Shown in pieces: positions 23,510-31,824 of a DNA stretch of 64,000 nucleotides; position 1 is the first letter of the stretch, and every line of letters begins with the position of its first letter. The position numbers and the translations under genes are program-made. Below the pieces are notes generated by a model. It saw only the letters and a program-made list of their open reading frames with translations, searched no databases and was not told where the DNA came from. The DNA is taken from positions 20,513 through 84,512 of the forward strand of contig JAETOJ010000010.1 in NCBI GenBank assembly GCA_021768085.1, given 5' to 3'. The DNA is from Bacillota bacterium. GTDB lineage: Bacteria > Bacillota > Clostridia > Oscillospirales > Oscillospiraceae.

Positions 23510-23995
23510 TCAGTTCAGCTCCAGCGGGGAGCGGCGGGCCGCCTCCCCGTCCCGCAGGAACGTGACGGTGCTGATGGCGGCCAGGGGGATGAGCCGCATC
23601 TCGTTCTTGTCCGGCTTTTTCTTGTTCACCACTACCTCCACGTTGGCCCAGGCCCCGTCGAAATCCTGGATGACGCACCAGTCGTGGATAATAGGCATAC
23701 CACTGTCGTCGTCGTAAAAGGTCAGCCTCACCCGCTTCCCCTGGGCCTGCCTCAGCAGCCTGGTCACCGGGGGCTTGACGGGTGTCCCCTTCTCGTCCAC
23801 CCCGTCCTGGAGGAGGTAGTCGCAGCTCACCTCTAAAATTTGCGCCATGCGCACGATCTTGTCCGTCTCCGGGTAGGCCGCGTCCGACTCCCAGCGGCTC
23901 ACCGCCTGCCGGGTCACCTCCAACTGCTCCGCCAGCTGCTCCTGGGTCAGGTTCTTGGCCCGCCGGGCCTCGGCCAGTTTGTTTCCGAAACTCAT
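23510..23995 (-). CDS. XRE-family transcriptional regulator with C-terminal beta domain
   Basis: A 161-residue protein. Residues 5-60 form a classic HTH (NLTQEQLAEQLEVTRQAVSRWE). After a linker, residues 90-155 are beta-rich (VRLTFYDDDSGM, VEVVVNKKKPDKNEMRLIPL) with no known name. The end LIPLAAISTVTFL resembles the end of the neighbouring small membrane protein (LIRLDSVKSINV), so the two may carry related folds. GAGGTG precedes the ATG. Target genes are unknown; the operon with prmA may be under its own control. Confidence 0.85.
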   Translation of the reverse strand: MSFGNKLAEARRAKNLTQEQLAEQLEVTRQAVSRWESDAAYPETDKIVRMAQILEVSCDYLLQDGVDEKGTPVKPPVTRLLRQAQGKRVRLTFYDDDSGMPIIHDWCVIQDFDGAWANVEVVVNKKKPDKNEMRLIPLAAISTVTFLRDGEAARRSPLELN

Positions 23996-24107
23996 AACAT
24001 CACCTCATGGATTGGATGTCCCCAGCATACCAAAATCGGCCCGGATCACCAGCAAGTTCCCGTTTCACAATGTAACGTTTGGGTTTCCCTGGGCCCGGGA
24101 GGGCGGT

Positions 24108-24320
24108 TCAGCCGGGGAGATCGGTGCGGCCCAGGAGGTAGTCGGTGGTTGTGTCAAAACAGTCCGCCAGCGCCACCAGGATCTCAAAGTTGGGCCGACG
24201 GTTCCCCGCTTCATATTGCTGATACGTATGCGCGGTGATCCCCACCGCTTCCGCGGACTGCCGCTGGGTGATGCCTTTTCGGGCCCGGGCCAGTTTCAAA
24301 CGGGCTTCAAACGGAACCAT
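24108..24320 (-). CDS. Small Cro/CI-type HTH repressor, cassette 2
   Basis: A 70-residue HTH protein (GITQRQSAEAVGITAHTYQQYE) ending TTDYLLGRTDLPG. It is a paralogue of the regulator at 20314-20523 and has the same divergent small partner. I chose ATG 24320, with GAGGTG about 6 bp upstream; an ATG further out would run across the operator. The perfect palindrome at 24357-24379 between the two genes is its likely site. Confidence 0.88.
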   Translation of the reverse strand: MVPFEARLKLARARKGITQRQSAEAVGITAHTYQQYEAGNRRPNFEILVALADCFDTTTDYLLGRTDLPG

Positions 24321-24342
24321 AGTGACACCTCGCAAATTCTTG

Positions 24343-24379
24343 TTGACAATCATACCGTGAGGGTATATAATACCCTCAC
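24343..24379 (+). promoter_or_regulatory. Divergent promoter and operator of cassette 2
   Basis: TTGACA (24343-24348), 17 bp, TATAAT (24366-24371) is an ideal promoter for the rightward gene. The palindrome GTGAGGGTAT (24357-24366), ATA, ATACCCTCAC (24370-24379) overlaps its -10 element, so a bound repressor would block polymerase. A shorter GTGA-TAC-TCAC half-site pair follows at 24385-24395. Confidence 0.85.
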
Positions 24380-24415
24380 AAGATGTGATACTCACAAATT
24401 GAAAGGGTGAGCGCC

Positions 24416-24676
24416 ATGACAGATTTAATGGACACCATCTACGCAAAGGTATGCGGCGACCTCGCGGCGGAGCTCCTGCGGGAGGACGGCGAATACCTCA
24501 GCCGGACGCGGTATCTGGACGCCCAGCGGGAACGCCTATGCGCCTCGCTGGACGGGGACGCCGCCCAGCAGGTCAGCGATCTGCTGGACGAACAGGGGGC
24601 CATCGGCGAGCTGCGGGAGTTCGCCTGCTTCCGTGTGGGGCTCCGGATGGCGCTGGCGCTTATAAATCCAGCATGA
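24416..24676 (+). CDS. Small helical protein, cassette 2 (DUF6809-like)
   Basis: An 86-residue helical protein beginning MTDLMDTIYAKV and ending ACFRVGLRMALALINPA. It matches the pattern of the protein at 20606-20863, although overall identity is low. GAAAGGGTG precedes the ATG. Its 3' end overlaps the convergent thiI gene by 17 bp, so strong expression could interfere with thiI. Function unknown. Confidence 0.7.
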   Translation: MTDLMDTIYAKVCGDLAAELLREDGEYLSRTRYLDAQRERLCASLDGDAAQQVSDLLDEQGAIGELREFACFRVGLRMALALINPA

Positions 24677-25832
24677 TCCGCTCGATCCCGGCCACCGCGT
24701 CCTCCACCATGGCCTCCACGTCCAGGGCCTGCTCCGCCTCCTCCAGCTCCTGGGGCTTGGGCTTGGTGCGGGGGTGCTTGGGGGTGAACACGGTGCAGCA
24801 GTCCTCATAGGGCAGGATGGAGGTTTCAAACGTCCCGATTTTCCGGGAAATCCGCACGATCTCCTCCTTGTCCATCCCCACCAGGGGGCGCAGGACGGGC
24901 AGGGTGCACACCCCGTCGGTGCACACCATGGCGTCCAGGGTCTGGCTGGCCACCTGGCCCACCGACTCGCCCGTCACCAGGGCCTGGATGCCGTTTTTCT
25001 CCGCCACCCGGCAGGCGATCCGCATCATGAACCGCCGCATGAGGATGGTGAACAGCTCCTCCGGGCAGGAGCGGCGCAGCTCCTCCTGAATTTTGGTGAA
25101 GGGCACCACATGGACGCACTGCTTGCCGGTGTAGGGCACCAGCAGCCGGGCCAGCTCAAGCACCTTCTCCTTGGCCTCCGGGGAGGTGTAGGGGTAGGAG
25201 TAGTAGTGGATCATGTCCACAATGACCCCCCGCTTGGCGATCATCCAGGAGGCCACGGGGGAGTCGATGCCGCCGGACAGCAGGGACAGCGCCCGGCCCC
25301 CCATGCCCACGGGCAGGCCCCCCGCCCCCGGCTCCGGGTCAGCGTGGACGTAGGCGTCAAAGTCCCGCACCTCCACGTGGATGGTGAGCTCCGGGTGGTG
25401 CATATCCGCCGTCAGGTGGGGGAAGCGCTGGTGGAGCTCCCCGCCCACGTACTGGGACAGCTGGATGGAGGTCATGGGGAAGGATTTGTCCGCCCGCTTG
25501 CTCTCCACCTTGAAGGACTTTGCCGCCCGGAGCTTGTCCCCCAGGTAGTCGGCGGCGCAGTCGGTGATGGCGTCCTTGTCCTTGGGGCAGGCCCGGGCCC
25601 GGCACAGGCCCACCGCCCCGAACAGTTTCGTCATAGCCGTCCACGCGCCCTCGAAGTCCGCCGTGTCATCCAGCGGCTCCACGTAGGTGGTGGACTGGCG
25701 GGTGTATACCTTGAAGGAGCCGTACTTCTTCAGCCGCCGCTTGGCGTTGCCCATGAGCTTTTCCTCAAAGCCCCGGCGGTTCAGCCCCTTTAATACCATT
25801 TCGCCCTGCTTGAGCAGGATGATCTCTCCCAT
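24660..25832 (-). CDS. thiI: tRNA 4-thiouridine synthase
   Basis: A 390-residue enzyme that makes 4-thiouridine at position 8 of tRNA and can supply sulfur for thiazole synthesis. The N-terminal ferredoxin-like and THUMP domains (1-165) bind tRNA, and the PP-loop SGGIDSPVA (about 190) activates the uridine with ATP. There is no C-terminal rhodanese domain, as is normal in Firmicutes. The usual neighbouring cysteine desulfurase (nifZ) is absent. A single base separates it from comF. Confidence 0.95.
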   Translation of the reverse strand: MGEIILLKQGEMVLKGLNRRGFEEKLMGNAKRRLKKYGSFKVYTRQSTTYVEPLDDTADFEGAWTAMTKLFGAVGLCRARACPKDKDAITDCAADYLGDKLRAAKSFKVESKRADKSFPMTSIQLSQYVGGELHQRFPHLTADMHHPELTIHVEVRDFDAYVHADPEPGAGGLPVGMGGRALSLLSGGIDSPVASWMIAKRGVIVDMIHYYSYPYTSPEAKEKVLELARLLVPYTGKQCVHVVPFTKIQEELRRSCPEELFTILMRRFMMRIACRVAEKNGIQALVTGESVGQVASQTLDAMVCTDGVCTLPVLRPLVGMDKEEIVRISRKIGTFETSILPYEDCCTVFTPKHPRTKPKPQELEEAEQALDVEAMVEDAVAGIERIMLDL

Positions 25833-25833
25833 G

Positions 25834-26520
25834 TCAATTCCCTTGCTTTCCTGTGATAAAATCTCCGCCCCGTGCCCTGGCCTGGGCCAGGGTGAGGGCC
25901 ACCACCGTGTCCGCCCCGGCGGCGCGCAGGCAGGCGGCGCACTGGCCCAGGGTGGATCCGGTGGTCACCACGTCGTCCACCAGTACCACCCGCTTCCCGG
26001 CCAGATCCAGCCCCGGCAGGGGACGGTAGGCCCCGGCGATGTTGGCCCGCCGATCCTCCTCCGACTGGAGGCGGGACTGCTCCCCGGCGGGCCGGATCTT
26101 CTCCAGCGTGGGCAGGACGGGGACATTTGATATCTCGCCCACCCGGCGGGCCAGCAGCTTCGCCTGATCGTAGCCACGCCGCTTTTTCCGCTTGGGGTGG
26201 AGGGGCGCCCAGGTGACGAGATCCACCGTGCCGTCCCAGCGGTCGGACAGGCACTGGGCCATCAGCTCCCCGAACAGGGCGGCGTGGGTGGCACCGCCGT
26301 TGAACTTGTAGCGGTGGACGCCCTCCCGCACCCCGTCCCGGTACCACAGCGGGGACAGACAGGCCTCGCAGCCCTCCACCGGCCCGCCCGGGCCGTCCGT
26401 CCAGGGCAGCGCCTGCTCACACAGGGCGCACATCCCCGCCTCGCCCCGCTCCAAAATCTGGCCGCAGAAGGGGCACTTGGGCGGGTAGAGCAGCCCCAGC
26501 AGGGCCTGGAACAGCTTCAC
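25834..26520 (-). CDS. ComF-family phosphoribosyltransferase-like protein
   Basis: A 228-residue protein of the ComF/GntX family linked to DNA uptake in competent bacteria. It has an N-terminal four-cysteine zinc finger (CPFCGQ...CALC) plus a second pair (CEAC), HPKRKKRRGYDQAKLLAR, and the phosphoribosyl pyrophosphate loop VVLVDDVVTTGSTL. The GTG at 26520 overlaps the stop of the upstream CopG-like gene (GTGA), which fixes the start; a longer frame upstream is out of context. Confidence 0.9.
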   Translation of the reverse strand: MKLFQALLGLLYPPKCPFCGQILERGEAGMCALCEQALPWTDGPGGPVEGCEACLSPLWYRDGVREGVHRYKFNGGATHAALFGELMAQCLSDRWDGTVDLVTWAPLHPKRKKRRGYDQAKLLARRVGEISNVPVLPTLEKIRPAGEQSRLQSEEDRRANIAGAYRPLPGLDLAGKRVVLVDDVVTTGSTLGQCAACLRAAGADTVVALTLAQARARGGDFITGKQGN

Positions 26521-26702
26521 GGCCCGTCGTCCCCGGGCAGGGGGTCGATGGGGCCGTTCTTTTTCTCGAAGTCCAGCACGCACTGGTTCATCAGGTACAG
26601 GATCTGACGGCTCATGGAGCGGCCCTCGTAGGCCGCCACGGATTGGAACTTGTCGTGGAGCTCCCGGTTCATGCGGATGGTGAGGTAAATCTTGTCGTTC
26701 AT
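26517..26702 (-). CDS. Small Arc/CopG-like ribbon-helix-helix protein
   Basis: A 61-residue protein. MNDKIYLTIRMNRELHDKF followed by AAYEGRSMSRQILYLMNQCV reads as strand-helix-helix, the ribbon-helix-helix DNA-binding fold of Arc and CopG. It overlaps comF by 4 bp (GTGA), so both are translated together. It may regulate its own operon. No palindromic operator was evident upstream. Confidence 0.75.
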   Translation of the reverse strand: MNDKIYLTIRMNRELHDKFQSVAAYEGRSMSRQILYLMNQCVLDFEKKNGPIDPLPGDDGP

Positions 26703-26868
26703 TGGCCCAGCCCCCTTTTCAGGCAGTCATAGGACAACAATACTCGATGGATTGATTTTTAGCGAAGTTTCAAGGTGTTTTTAAGGCATAAAATCTGGCG
26801 TGGAGATGCTGCCGCAGGACAAGCGCGGGAGCCCGCCGTGGGGCGGCTGGGCTGAACGTGGAGAAAGC

Positions 26869-26911
26869 GCAAAAATACCGCCCGGAGGAGCTTCTCCGGG
26901 CGGTATTTTTG
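26869..26911 (-). terminator. Terminator of secG
   Basis: AAAAATACCGCCCGGAG pairs with CTCCGGGCGGTATTTTT. It lies 9 bp after the secG stop on the minus strand and can work in both directions. Confidence 0.92.
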
Positions 26912-26919
26912 CGCGGGTG

Positions 26920-27156
26920 TTACAGCAGGCAGATGACCAGGGTGAGGATCATAAAGACCACGGCCACCCACTTCGTCATGCGGGCCAGCCGGGCGTCGGC
27001 GGACTTGGCCTTGTTCTTGGACAGGAAGGTGTCCGCGCCGCCGGCGATGGCGCCGGACAGGCCGGCGCTCTTGCCGGACTGGAGCATGACGATGGCCACC
27101 AGGGCCAGGGCCACGATGAAGTAAATAATGGACAAAACGATCTGGGCGGTAGTCAT
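26920..27156 (-). CDS. secG: Preprotein translocase subunit SecG
   Basis: A 78-residue membrane protein of the Sec translocon. It has two transmembrane helices (about 3-26 and 58-77) joined by the conserved loop MLQSGKSAGLSGAIAGGADTF. I chose the second of two close ATGs (27156), which lies 10 bp after AAAGGA; the first is too near the ribosome site. It stands alone with its own promoter and terminator. The rnr and smpB genes that usually follow are not here. Confidence 0.95.
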   Translation of the reverse strand: MTTAQIVLSIIYFIVALALVAIVMLQSGKSAGLSGAIAGGADTFLSKNKAKSADARLARMTKWVAVVFMILTLVICLL

Positions 27157-27225
27157 GTGACTCATATCCTTTCCGTTGAAGGGTTTTTTCTGAAAACGGG
27201 CGGCCTGCCCGCACAAGTGTAAGTT

Positions 27226-27254
27226 ATGATATCACATCCGGAGACAGATTGCAA
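27226..27254 (-). promoter_or_regulatory. Promoter of secG
   Basis: TTGCAA (27249-27254) and TATCAT (27226-27231) are 17 bp apart on the minus strand. Confidence 0.7.
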
Positions 27255-27306
27255 GGGGTATTTCCCGGCCGGGCAGGAAAAAAGGGCCGCCTCTTTGGTT
27301 TGCCTG

Positions 27307-27335
27307 TTGAAATAGTCCCGAAAATTTGGTATAAT
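27307..27335 (+). promoter_or_regulatory. Promoter of recJ-rel
   Basis: TTGAAA (27307-27312), 17 bp, TATAAT (27330-27335). Transcription near 27342 places the recJ start downstream of that point. Confidence 0.75.
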
Positions 27336-27395
27336 AAGATGTTATGTATCAGGAGAGGAGGCCCCAGGCGGGGCGGAAAAGCAGGGTATGACGGG

Positions 27396-29459
27396 ATGAA
27401 ATACGACAACTGGAAGATACGCGGGCCGGGCCTGCCCAACCTCCGGCGGGAACTGGAGGAGGCGGGACTTACTCCGCTGTGCGCCGCGGTGCTGGCCGCC
27501 CGGGGGATCGGGGGCCGGGAGGAAGCCGCCCGTTTCCTGGCCGACGGCCCGGAGCGGTTTCACGATCCCTTTCTGCTGAAGGACATGGACAGGGCGGTGG
27601 CCCGGGTGCGCCGGGCCATCGAGGCGGGGGAGACGGTGTGCGTCTACGGGGACTATGACGTGGACGGCATCACCGCCACCTGCTTGCTCACCGAGGCACT
27701 GGCCCTACTGGGCGGGAAAACGGTCAGCTATATCCCCGACCGCTCGGAGGAGGGCTACGGCCTGAACCCCCGGGCGGTGGAACGGCTGGCGGGGCAGGGG
27801 GTCACCCTCATCGTCACCGTGGACTGTGGCATCACCGCGGCGGCGGAGGTGGACTACGCCCGCACCCTGGGGGTGGACGTGGTGGTGACCGACCACCACC
27901 ACTGCAAGACCGCCATCCCCAACGGGGCGGCGGTGGTGGATCCCCGGCGGCCCGACTGCGCCTACCCCTTCCCGGAGCTGGCGGGGGTGGGGGTGGCCCT
28001 GAAGCTGGCCCAGGCCCTGGCGGGCCGGGAGCGGGAGGAGGAGCTACTGCTGCGCTTTGGGGAACTGGCCGCCATCGGCACCGTGGCCGACGTGATGCGC
28101 CTCACCGACGAGAACCGGGCCCTGGTGCGGCAGGGGCTGACCCTGCTGGCCCGGACGAAGCGGCCCGGGCTGCGGGCGCTGCTGCGGGAGGCGGGGCTGG
28201 AGCCGGGAGGGCTGCCCACGGCGGTGACCATCGGCTACGGGCTGGCCCCCCGGATCAACGCCGCTGGCCGGATGGAGCAGGCCATGGTGGCCCTGGAGCT
28301 CCTCCTCACCCGGGACGTGGATCGGGGGGAGGAGCTGGCGGGCGTCCTGTGCAGCCTGAACCGGGAGCGGCAGGCCATCGAGCTGGAGATCTACCGCCAG
28401 TGCGACGGCATTTTAGAGGAAAACCCCGCCCTGGCCCAGCCCTGCGTGGTGATGGCGGGGGAGGGCTGGCACCAGGGGGTGGTGGGCATTGTGGCCTCCC
28501 GGCTGGCGGAGAAATACGCCTGCCCCACCTTTATGATCAGTTTGGAGCAAGGTTTGGGCAAGGCGTCCTGCCGCTCCTTTGGGGGGTTCAACCTGTTCGC
28601 CGCTTTGGAACAGTGCGCCCCCCTGTTCGAGGCCTACGGCGGCCACGAGATGGCGGCGGGCTTCACCATCCGGGAGGAGAACATCCCCGCCTTCCGGGAG
28701 CGGATCTGCGCTCTGGTGTCGGAGTACGCCGGGGGGGAGCCCATGGAGTCCTCCATCGACGTGGACGCGGAGGTGGACGACTGCGCCCTGCTGAGCACCG
28801 GGCAGGTGGACGGCCTGTCCGTGCTGGAGCCCTTTGGGACGGGCAATCCCAAGCCGGTGCTGCTGCTGCGCTCGGCGGCGGTGCTGTCCTGCTGCGACGT
28901 GGGAAACGGGCGACACCTGAAGATGCGGGTGCGGCGGGACGGGGTGGTGCTGGACGCCATCTTCTTCTCCGCCAACTGCGCCCAGTGCGGCGTGTCCCCG
29001 GGGGACAGGCTGGATCTGCTCTTTCACCCCCAGATCAACGAGTTCCGGGGCAGCCGCGCGGTGCAGCTTCAGATCTGCGATCTGCGCCCTGCCCCCACCA
29101 GGGCCCAGCTGGAGCAGGAGCTGTTCCGGCGGCTCCAGGAGGGGGAGGTCCTATCCCGGTGGGAGGCGGGCCTGCTGCTGCCCTCCCGGCAGGATTTTGC
29201 CCGGCTGTGGCGCTTTTTGGAGCGAGCCTGTGCCGGGGACGGAGCGGATCCCGGTCCCGCCCTGCTGAAGCAGGCAGCCCGACAGCCGGACGGCCGGTGG
29301 GCCTATGGCCGCACCCTGGTGTGCCTCTATGTGATGGGGGATCGGGGGCTCATCGCGGTGGAGCGGGAGCGGCTGCACCTGTGCCGCCCGGAGCGCAAGG
29401 TGGATCTGGAGCAGGCGGAGCTGATGCGGCAGCTCCGGATCTTTTTGGACGAGAACTAA
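27396..29459 (+). CDS. recJ: Single-stranded-DNA 5'-3' exonuclease RecJ
   Basis: A 687-residue DHH-family nuclease used in recombination and mismatch repair. DYDVDGITATCLL (motif I) and VTDHHHC (the DHH motif) hold the metal ligands, and GYGLAPRINAAGRMEQA and SCRSFGGFNLFAALEQC belong to the DHHA1 half. The OB-fold region follows. The C-terminal 110 residues extend beyond the minimal enzyme, as in many Firmicutes. ATG 27396 gives the start MKYDNWKIRGPG. The rel gene follows after 76 bp. Confidence 0.95.
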   Translation: MKYDNWKIRGPGLPNLRRELEEAGLTPLCAAVLAARGIGGREEAARFLADGPERFHDPFLLKDMDRAVARVRRAIEAGETVCVYGDYDVDGITATCLLTEALALLGGKTVSYIPDRSEEGYGLNPRAVERLAGQGVTLIVTVDCGITAAAEVDYARTLGVDVVVTDHHHCKTAIPNGAAVVDPRRPDCAYPFPELAGVGVALKLAQALAGREREEELLLRFGELAAIGTVADVMRLTDENRALVRQGLTLLARTKRPGLRALLREAGLEPGGLPTAVTIGYGLAPRINAAGRMEQAMVALELLLTRDVDRGEELAGVLCSLNRERQAIELEIYRQCDGILEENPALAQPCVVMAGEGWHQGVVGIVASRLAEKYACPTFMISLEQGLGKASCRSFGGFNLFAALEQCAPLFEAYGGHEMAAGFTIREENIPAFRERICALVSEYAGGEPMESSIDVDAEVDDCALLSTGQVDGLSVLEPFGTGNPKPVLLLRSAAVLSCCDVGNGRHLKMRVRRDGVVLDAIFFSANCAQCGVSPGDRLDLLFHPQINEFRGSRAVQLQICDLRPAPTRAQLEQELFRRLQEGEVLSRWEAGLLLPSRQDFARLWRFLERACAGDGADPGPALLKQAARQPDGRWAYGRTLVCLYVMGDRGLIAVERERLHLCRPERKVDLEQAELMRQLRIFLDEN

Positions 29460-29535
29460 CCGGGCGGGAGGCCCAATAGGGCTCCAGGAAAGCCCGGTGG
29501 AGCGAACTTTGCTTCGACGTAAGGAGGATCCAACT

Positions 29536-31773
29536 ATGGATTTGGCTCATGAACGATATGAAGAACTGGAACAGCACATTTTAAAGGCCAACCCCGCCGC
29601 TGACGTGGCGCGGATCCGGGCGGCCTTTGAGTATGCCAACAACCACCATGGGCCCCAGTTGCGCAAGAGCGGGGAGCCCTATATCATCCACCCCATCGCC
29701 GTGGCCGAGATCATCAACGAGCTGGAGCTGGATCAGGACTCCATTGTGGCCGCGCTGCTCCACGACTGCATCGAGGACACCGACTCCACCCACGACGAGA
29801 TTGCCCGAATGTTCGGCGCCCAGGTGGCGGATCTGGTGGAGGGGGTCACCAAGCTCACCCGGATGCAGTACACCTCCCGGGAGGATGAGCAGATGGAGAA
29901 CCTGCGCAAGATGTTCATGGCCATGGCCAAGGACGTGCGGGTGATCCTCATCAAGCTGTGCGACCGCCTCCACAATATGCGCACCCTCCAGTACCAGTCC
30001 GACGCCAAGCAGAAGGAGAAGTCCCTGGAGACCATGGAGGTCTACGCCCCCATCGCCCACCGGCTGGGGATGCAGAAGCTGAAATGGGAGCTGGAGGATC
30101 TGGCCCTGAAGTACCTGGATCCGGTGGGCTATCACGATGTGGAGCAGGCCCTCCGGGATCTGACTACGGAGAACTCCGAGTTCCTGGAGCGGATGCAGAA
30201 GCAGATCGAGGAGCGCCTCCGGGCGGACGGCTTGCAGTGCACGGTGTATGGGCGGCTCAAGCACCTCTATTCCATCTACCGGAAGATGTACGCCCAGAAC
30301 AAGACCATCAAGGAGATCTTCGACATATACGCCTTCCGGGTCATGGTGGACGACATCCCCTCCTGCTACAACGTGCTGGGCTGCATCCACGATATGTTCA
30401 AGCCAGTGCTGGGCCGGTTCAAGGACTATATCGGCACCCCCAAGCCCAACGGCTACCAGTCCCTCCACACCACCGTCATCGGTCGGGAGGCCATCCCCTT
30501 CGAGGTGCAGATCCGCACCTGGCAGATGCACCAGACGGCGGAGTACGGCGTGGCCGCCCACTGGAAGTACAAGCAGGGCATGGCCAACGAGAAGCTGGGC
30601 ACCGAGCGGGAGTTCGAGTGGGTGCGCAAGCTGCTGGAGAGCCAGCAGGACGCCGACCCGGACGAGTTTGTCCGCACCCTGCGGGTGGATATGTTCTCCG
30701 ACGAGGTGTTCGTGTTCACCCCCAATGGGGACGTGAAAAGCCTGCCTGCCGGGGCCACCCCCATTGACTTTGCCTACTCCATCCACTCCGCCGTGGGCAA
30801 CTCCATGACCGGGGCAAGGGTGAACGGGCGGATCGTCACCTTTGAGACGCCGCTGAAAAACGGCGACATTGTGGAGATCATCACCTCCAAGAATGCCCAC
30901 GGCCCCAGCCGGGACTGGATGAAGATCTGCAAGTCCAACGAGGCCCGGAACAAGATCCGCCAGTGGTTCAAGAAGGAGCGCCGGGAGGAGAACATCGCCA
31001 CCGGCCGGGCCATGTTCGAGACGGAGCTGAAGCATGCAGGGCTGTCCATCGCCGCCATCACCGCCACCTCCGACCTGACCGATACCCTGCTGCGCCGGGT
31101 GCGCTTCGGCTCGCTGGACGAGCTGTACGCCGCCATCGGCTACGGTGGTATGTCCGCCCAGAAGGCGGTGGGCCGGATGAAGGAGGAGCTCACCCGGCTG
31201 GGCCGGCTGGAGCGCCAGCGGGCGGAGCAGGAGGCCCTGCGCACCGCCGCCGCCACCGGGGAGGCCATCTTCCCCGCGGGCAAGGCGGGGGCCGCCCCCA
31301 AGCCCCGCCACTCGGACAACGGCATCATCGTGGAGGGGCTGGACAACTGCATGGTGAAGTTCTCCAAGTGCTGCACGCCGGTGCCCGGGGATCCAGTGGT
31401 GGGGTTCATCACCAAGGGCTACGGCGTGTCCATCCACCGGCAGGACTGCCCCAACGCCGACCCCGCGAGGCGCAAGCCGGAGGAGGCGGGCCGCTGGGTG
31501 AAGGTGTCCTGGGCGGAGGCCGGGGAGGATGCTCACTTCCGCACGTCCCTGGAGATCTCCGCCAAGGATCGGGACGGGCTGACCCTGGACGTGGCCATGG
31601 CGCTGTCCGCCCAGAAGGTGCGGCTGAACAACATCTCCGCCCGGAGCCAGCCGGACGGCTACGCCATGGTGAACCTGGAGATGTCCGTCCGGGACAAGGC
31701 GGAGCTGTCCGCCGTCATCAACAAGCTGTCGGCGGTACCCGGAGTGTTCCTGGTGCGGAGGGCGGGGGGCTGA
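29536..31773 (+). CDS. rel: Bifunctional (p)ppGpp synthetase/hydrolase (Rel)
   Basis: A 745-residue RelA/SpoT homologue that makes and degrades the stringent-response alarmone. Domains in order: HD hydrolase (HDCIED, about residues 75-80), synthetase (about 240-350, with GRFKDYIGTPKPNGYQSLHT, cited as landmark), TGS (DVKSLPAGATPIDFAYSIHS), helical and zinc-binding region (KCCTPVPGDPVVGF), and a C-terminal ACT domain. HD and synthetase motifs are both intact. An AAGGAGG stands 9 bp before the ATG. It follows recJ directly, a common Firmicutes order (recJ-apt-rel) with apt missing. Confidence 0.96.
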   Translation: MDLAHERYEELEQHILKANPAADVARIRAAFEYANNHHGPQLRKSGEPYIIHPIAVAEIINELELDQDSIVAALLHDCIEDTDSTHDEIARMFGAQVADLVEGVTKLTRMQYTSREDEQMENLRKMFMAMAKDVRVILIKLCDRLHNMRTLQYQSDAKQKEKSLETMEVYAPIAHRLGMQKLKWELEDLALKYLDPVGYHDVEQALRDLTTENSEFLERMQKQIEERLRADGLQCTVYGRLKHLYSIYRKMYAQNKTIKEIFDIYAFRVMVDDIPSCYNVLGCIHDMFKPVLGRFKDYIGTPKPNGYQSLHTTVIGREAIPFEVQIRTWQMHQTAEYGVAAHWKYKQGMANEKLGTEREFEWVRKLLESQQDADPDEFVRTLRVDMFSDEVFVFTPNGDVKSLPAGATPIDFAYSIHSAVGNSMTGARVNGRIVTFETPLKNGDIVEIITSKNAHGPSRDWMKICKSNEARNKIRQWFKKERREENIATGRAMFETELKHAGLSIAAITATSDLTDTLLRRVRFGSLDELYAAIGYGGMSAQKAVGRMKEELTRLGRLERQRAEQEALRTAAATGEAIFPAGKAGAAPKPRHSDNGIIVEGLDNCMVKFSKCCTPVPGDPVVGFITKGYGVSIHRQDCPNADPARRKPEEAGRWVKVSWAEAGEDAHFRTSLEISAKDRDGLTLDVAMALSAQKVRLNNISARSQPDGYAMVNLEMSVRDKAELSAVINKLSAVPGVFLVRRAGG

Positions 31774-31824
31774 GCCCCGCCCTTGCCCTCTTGAAATACC
31801 TGTGTGTTAGGAGTTGGTTTTACA

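Noticed and set aside
29581..31536. Long minus-strand open frame opposite rel
   Set aside because: It is an antisense shadow of the GC-rich rel gene with no ribosome site and a composition of His, Gly and Leu repeats typical of shadows.
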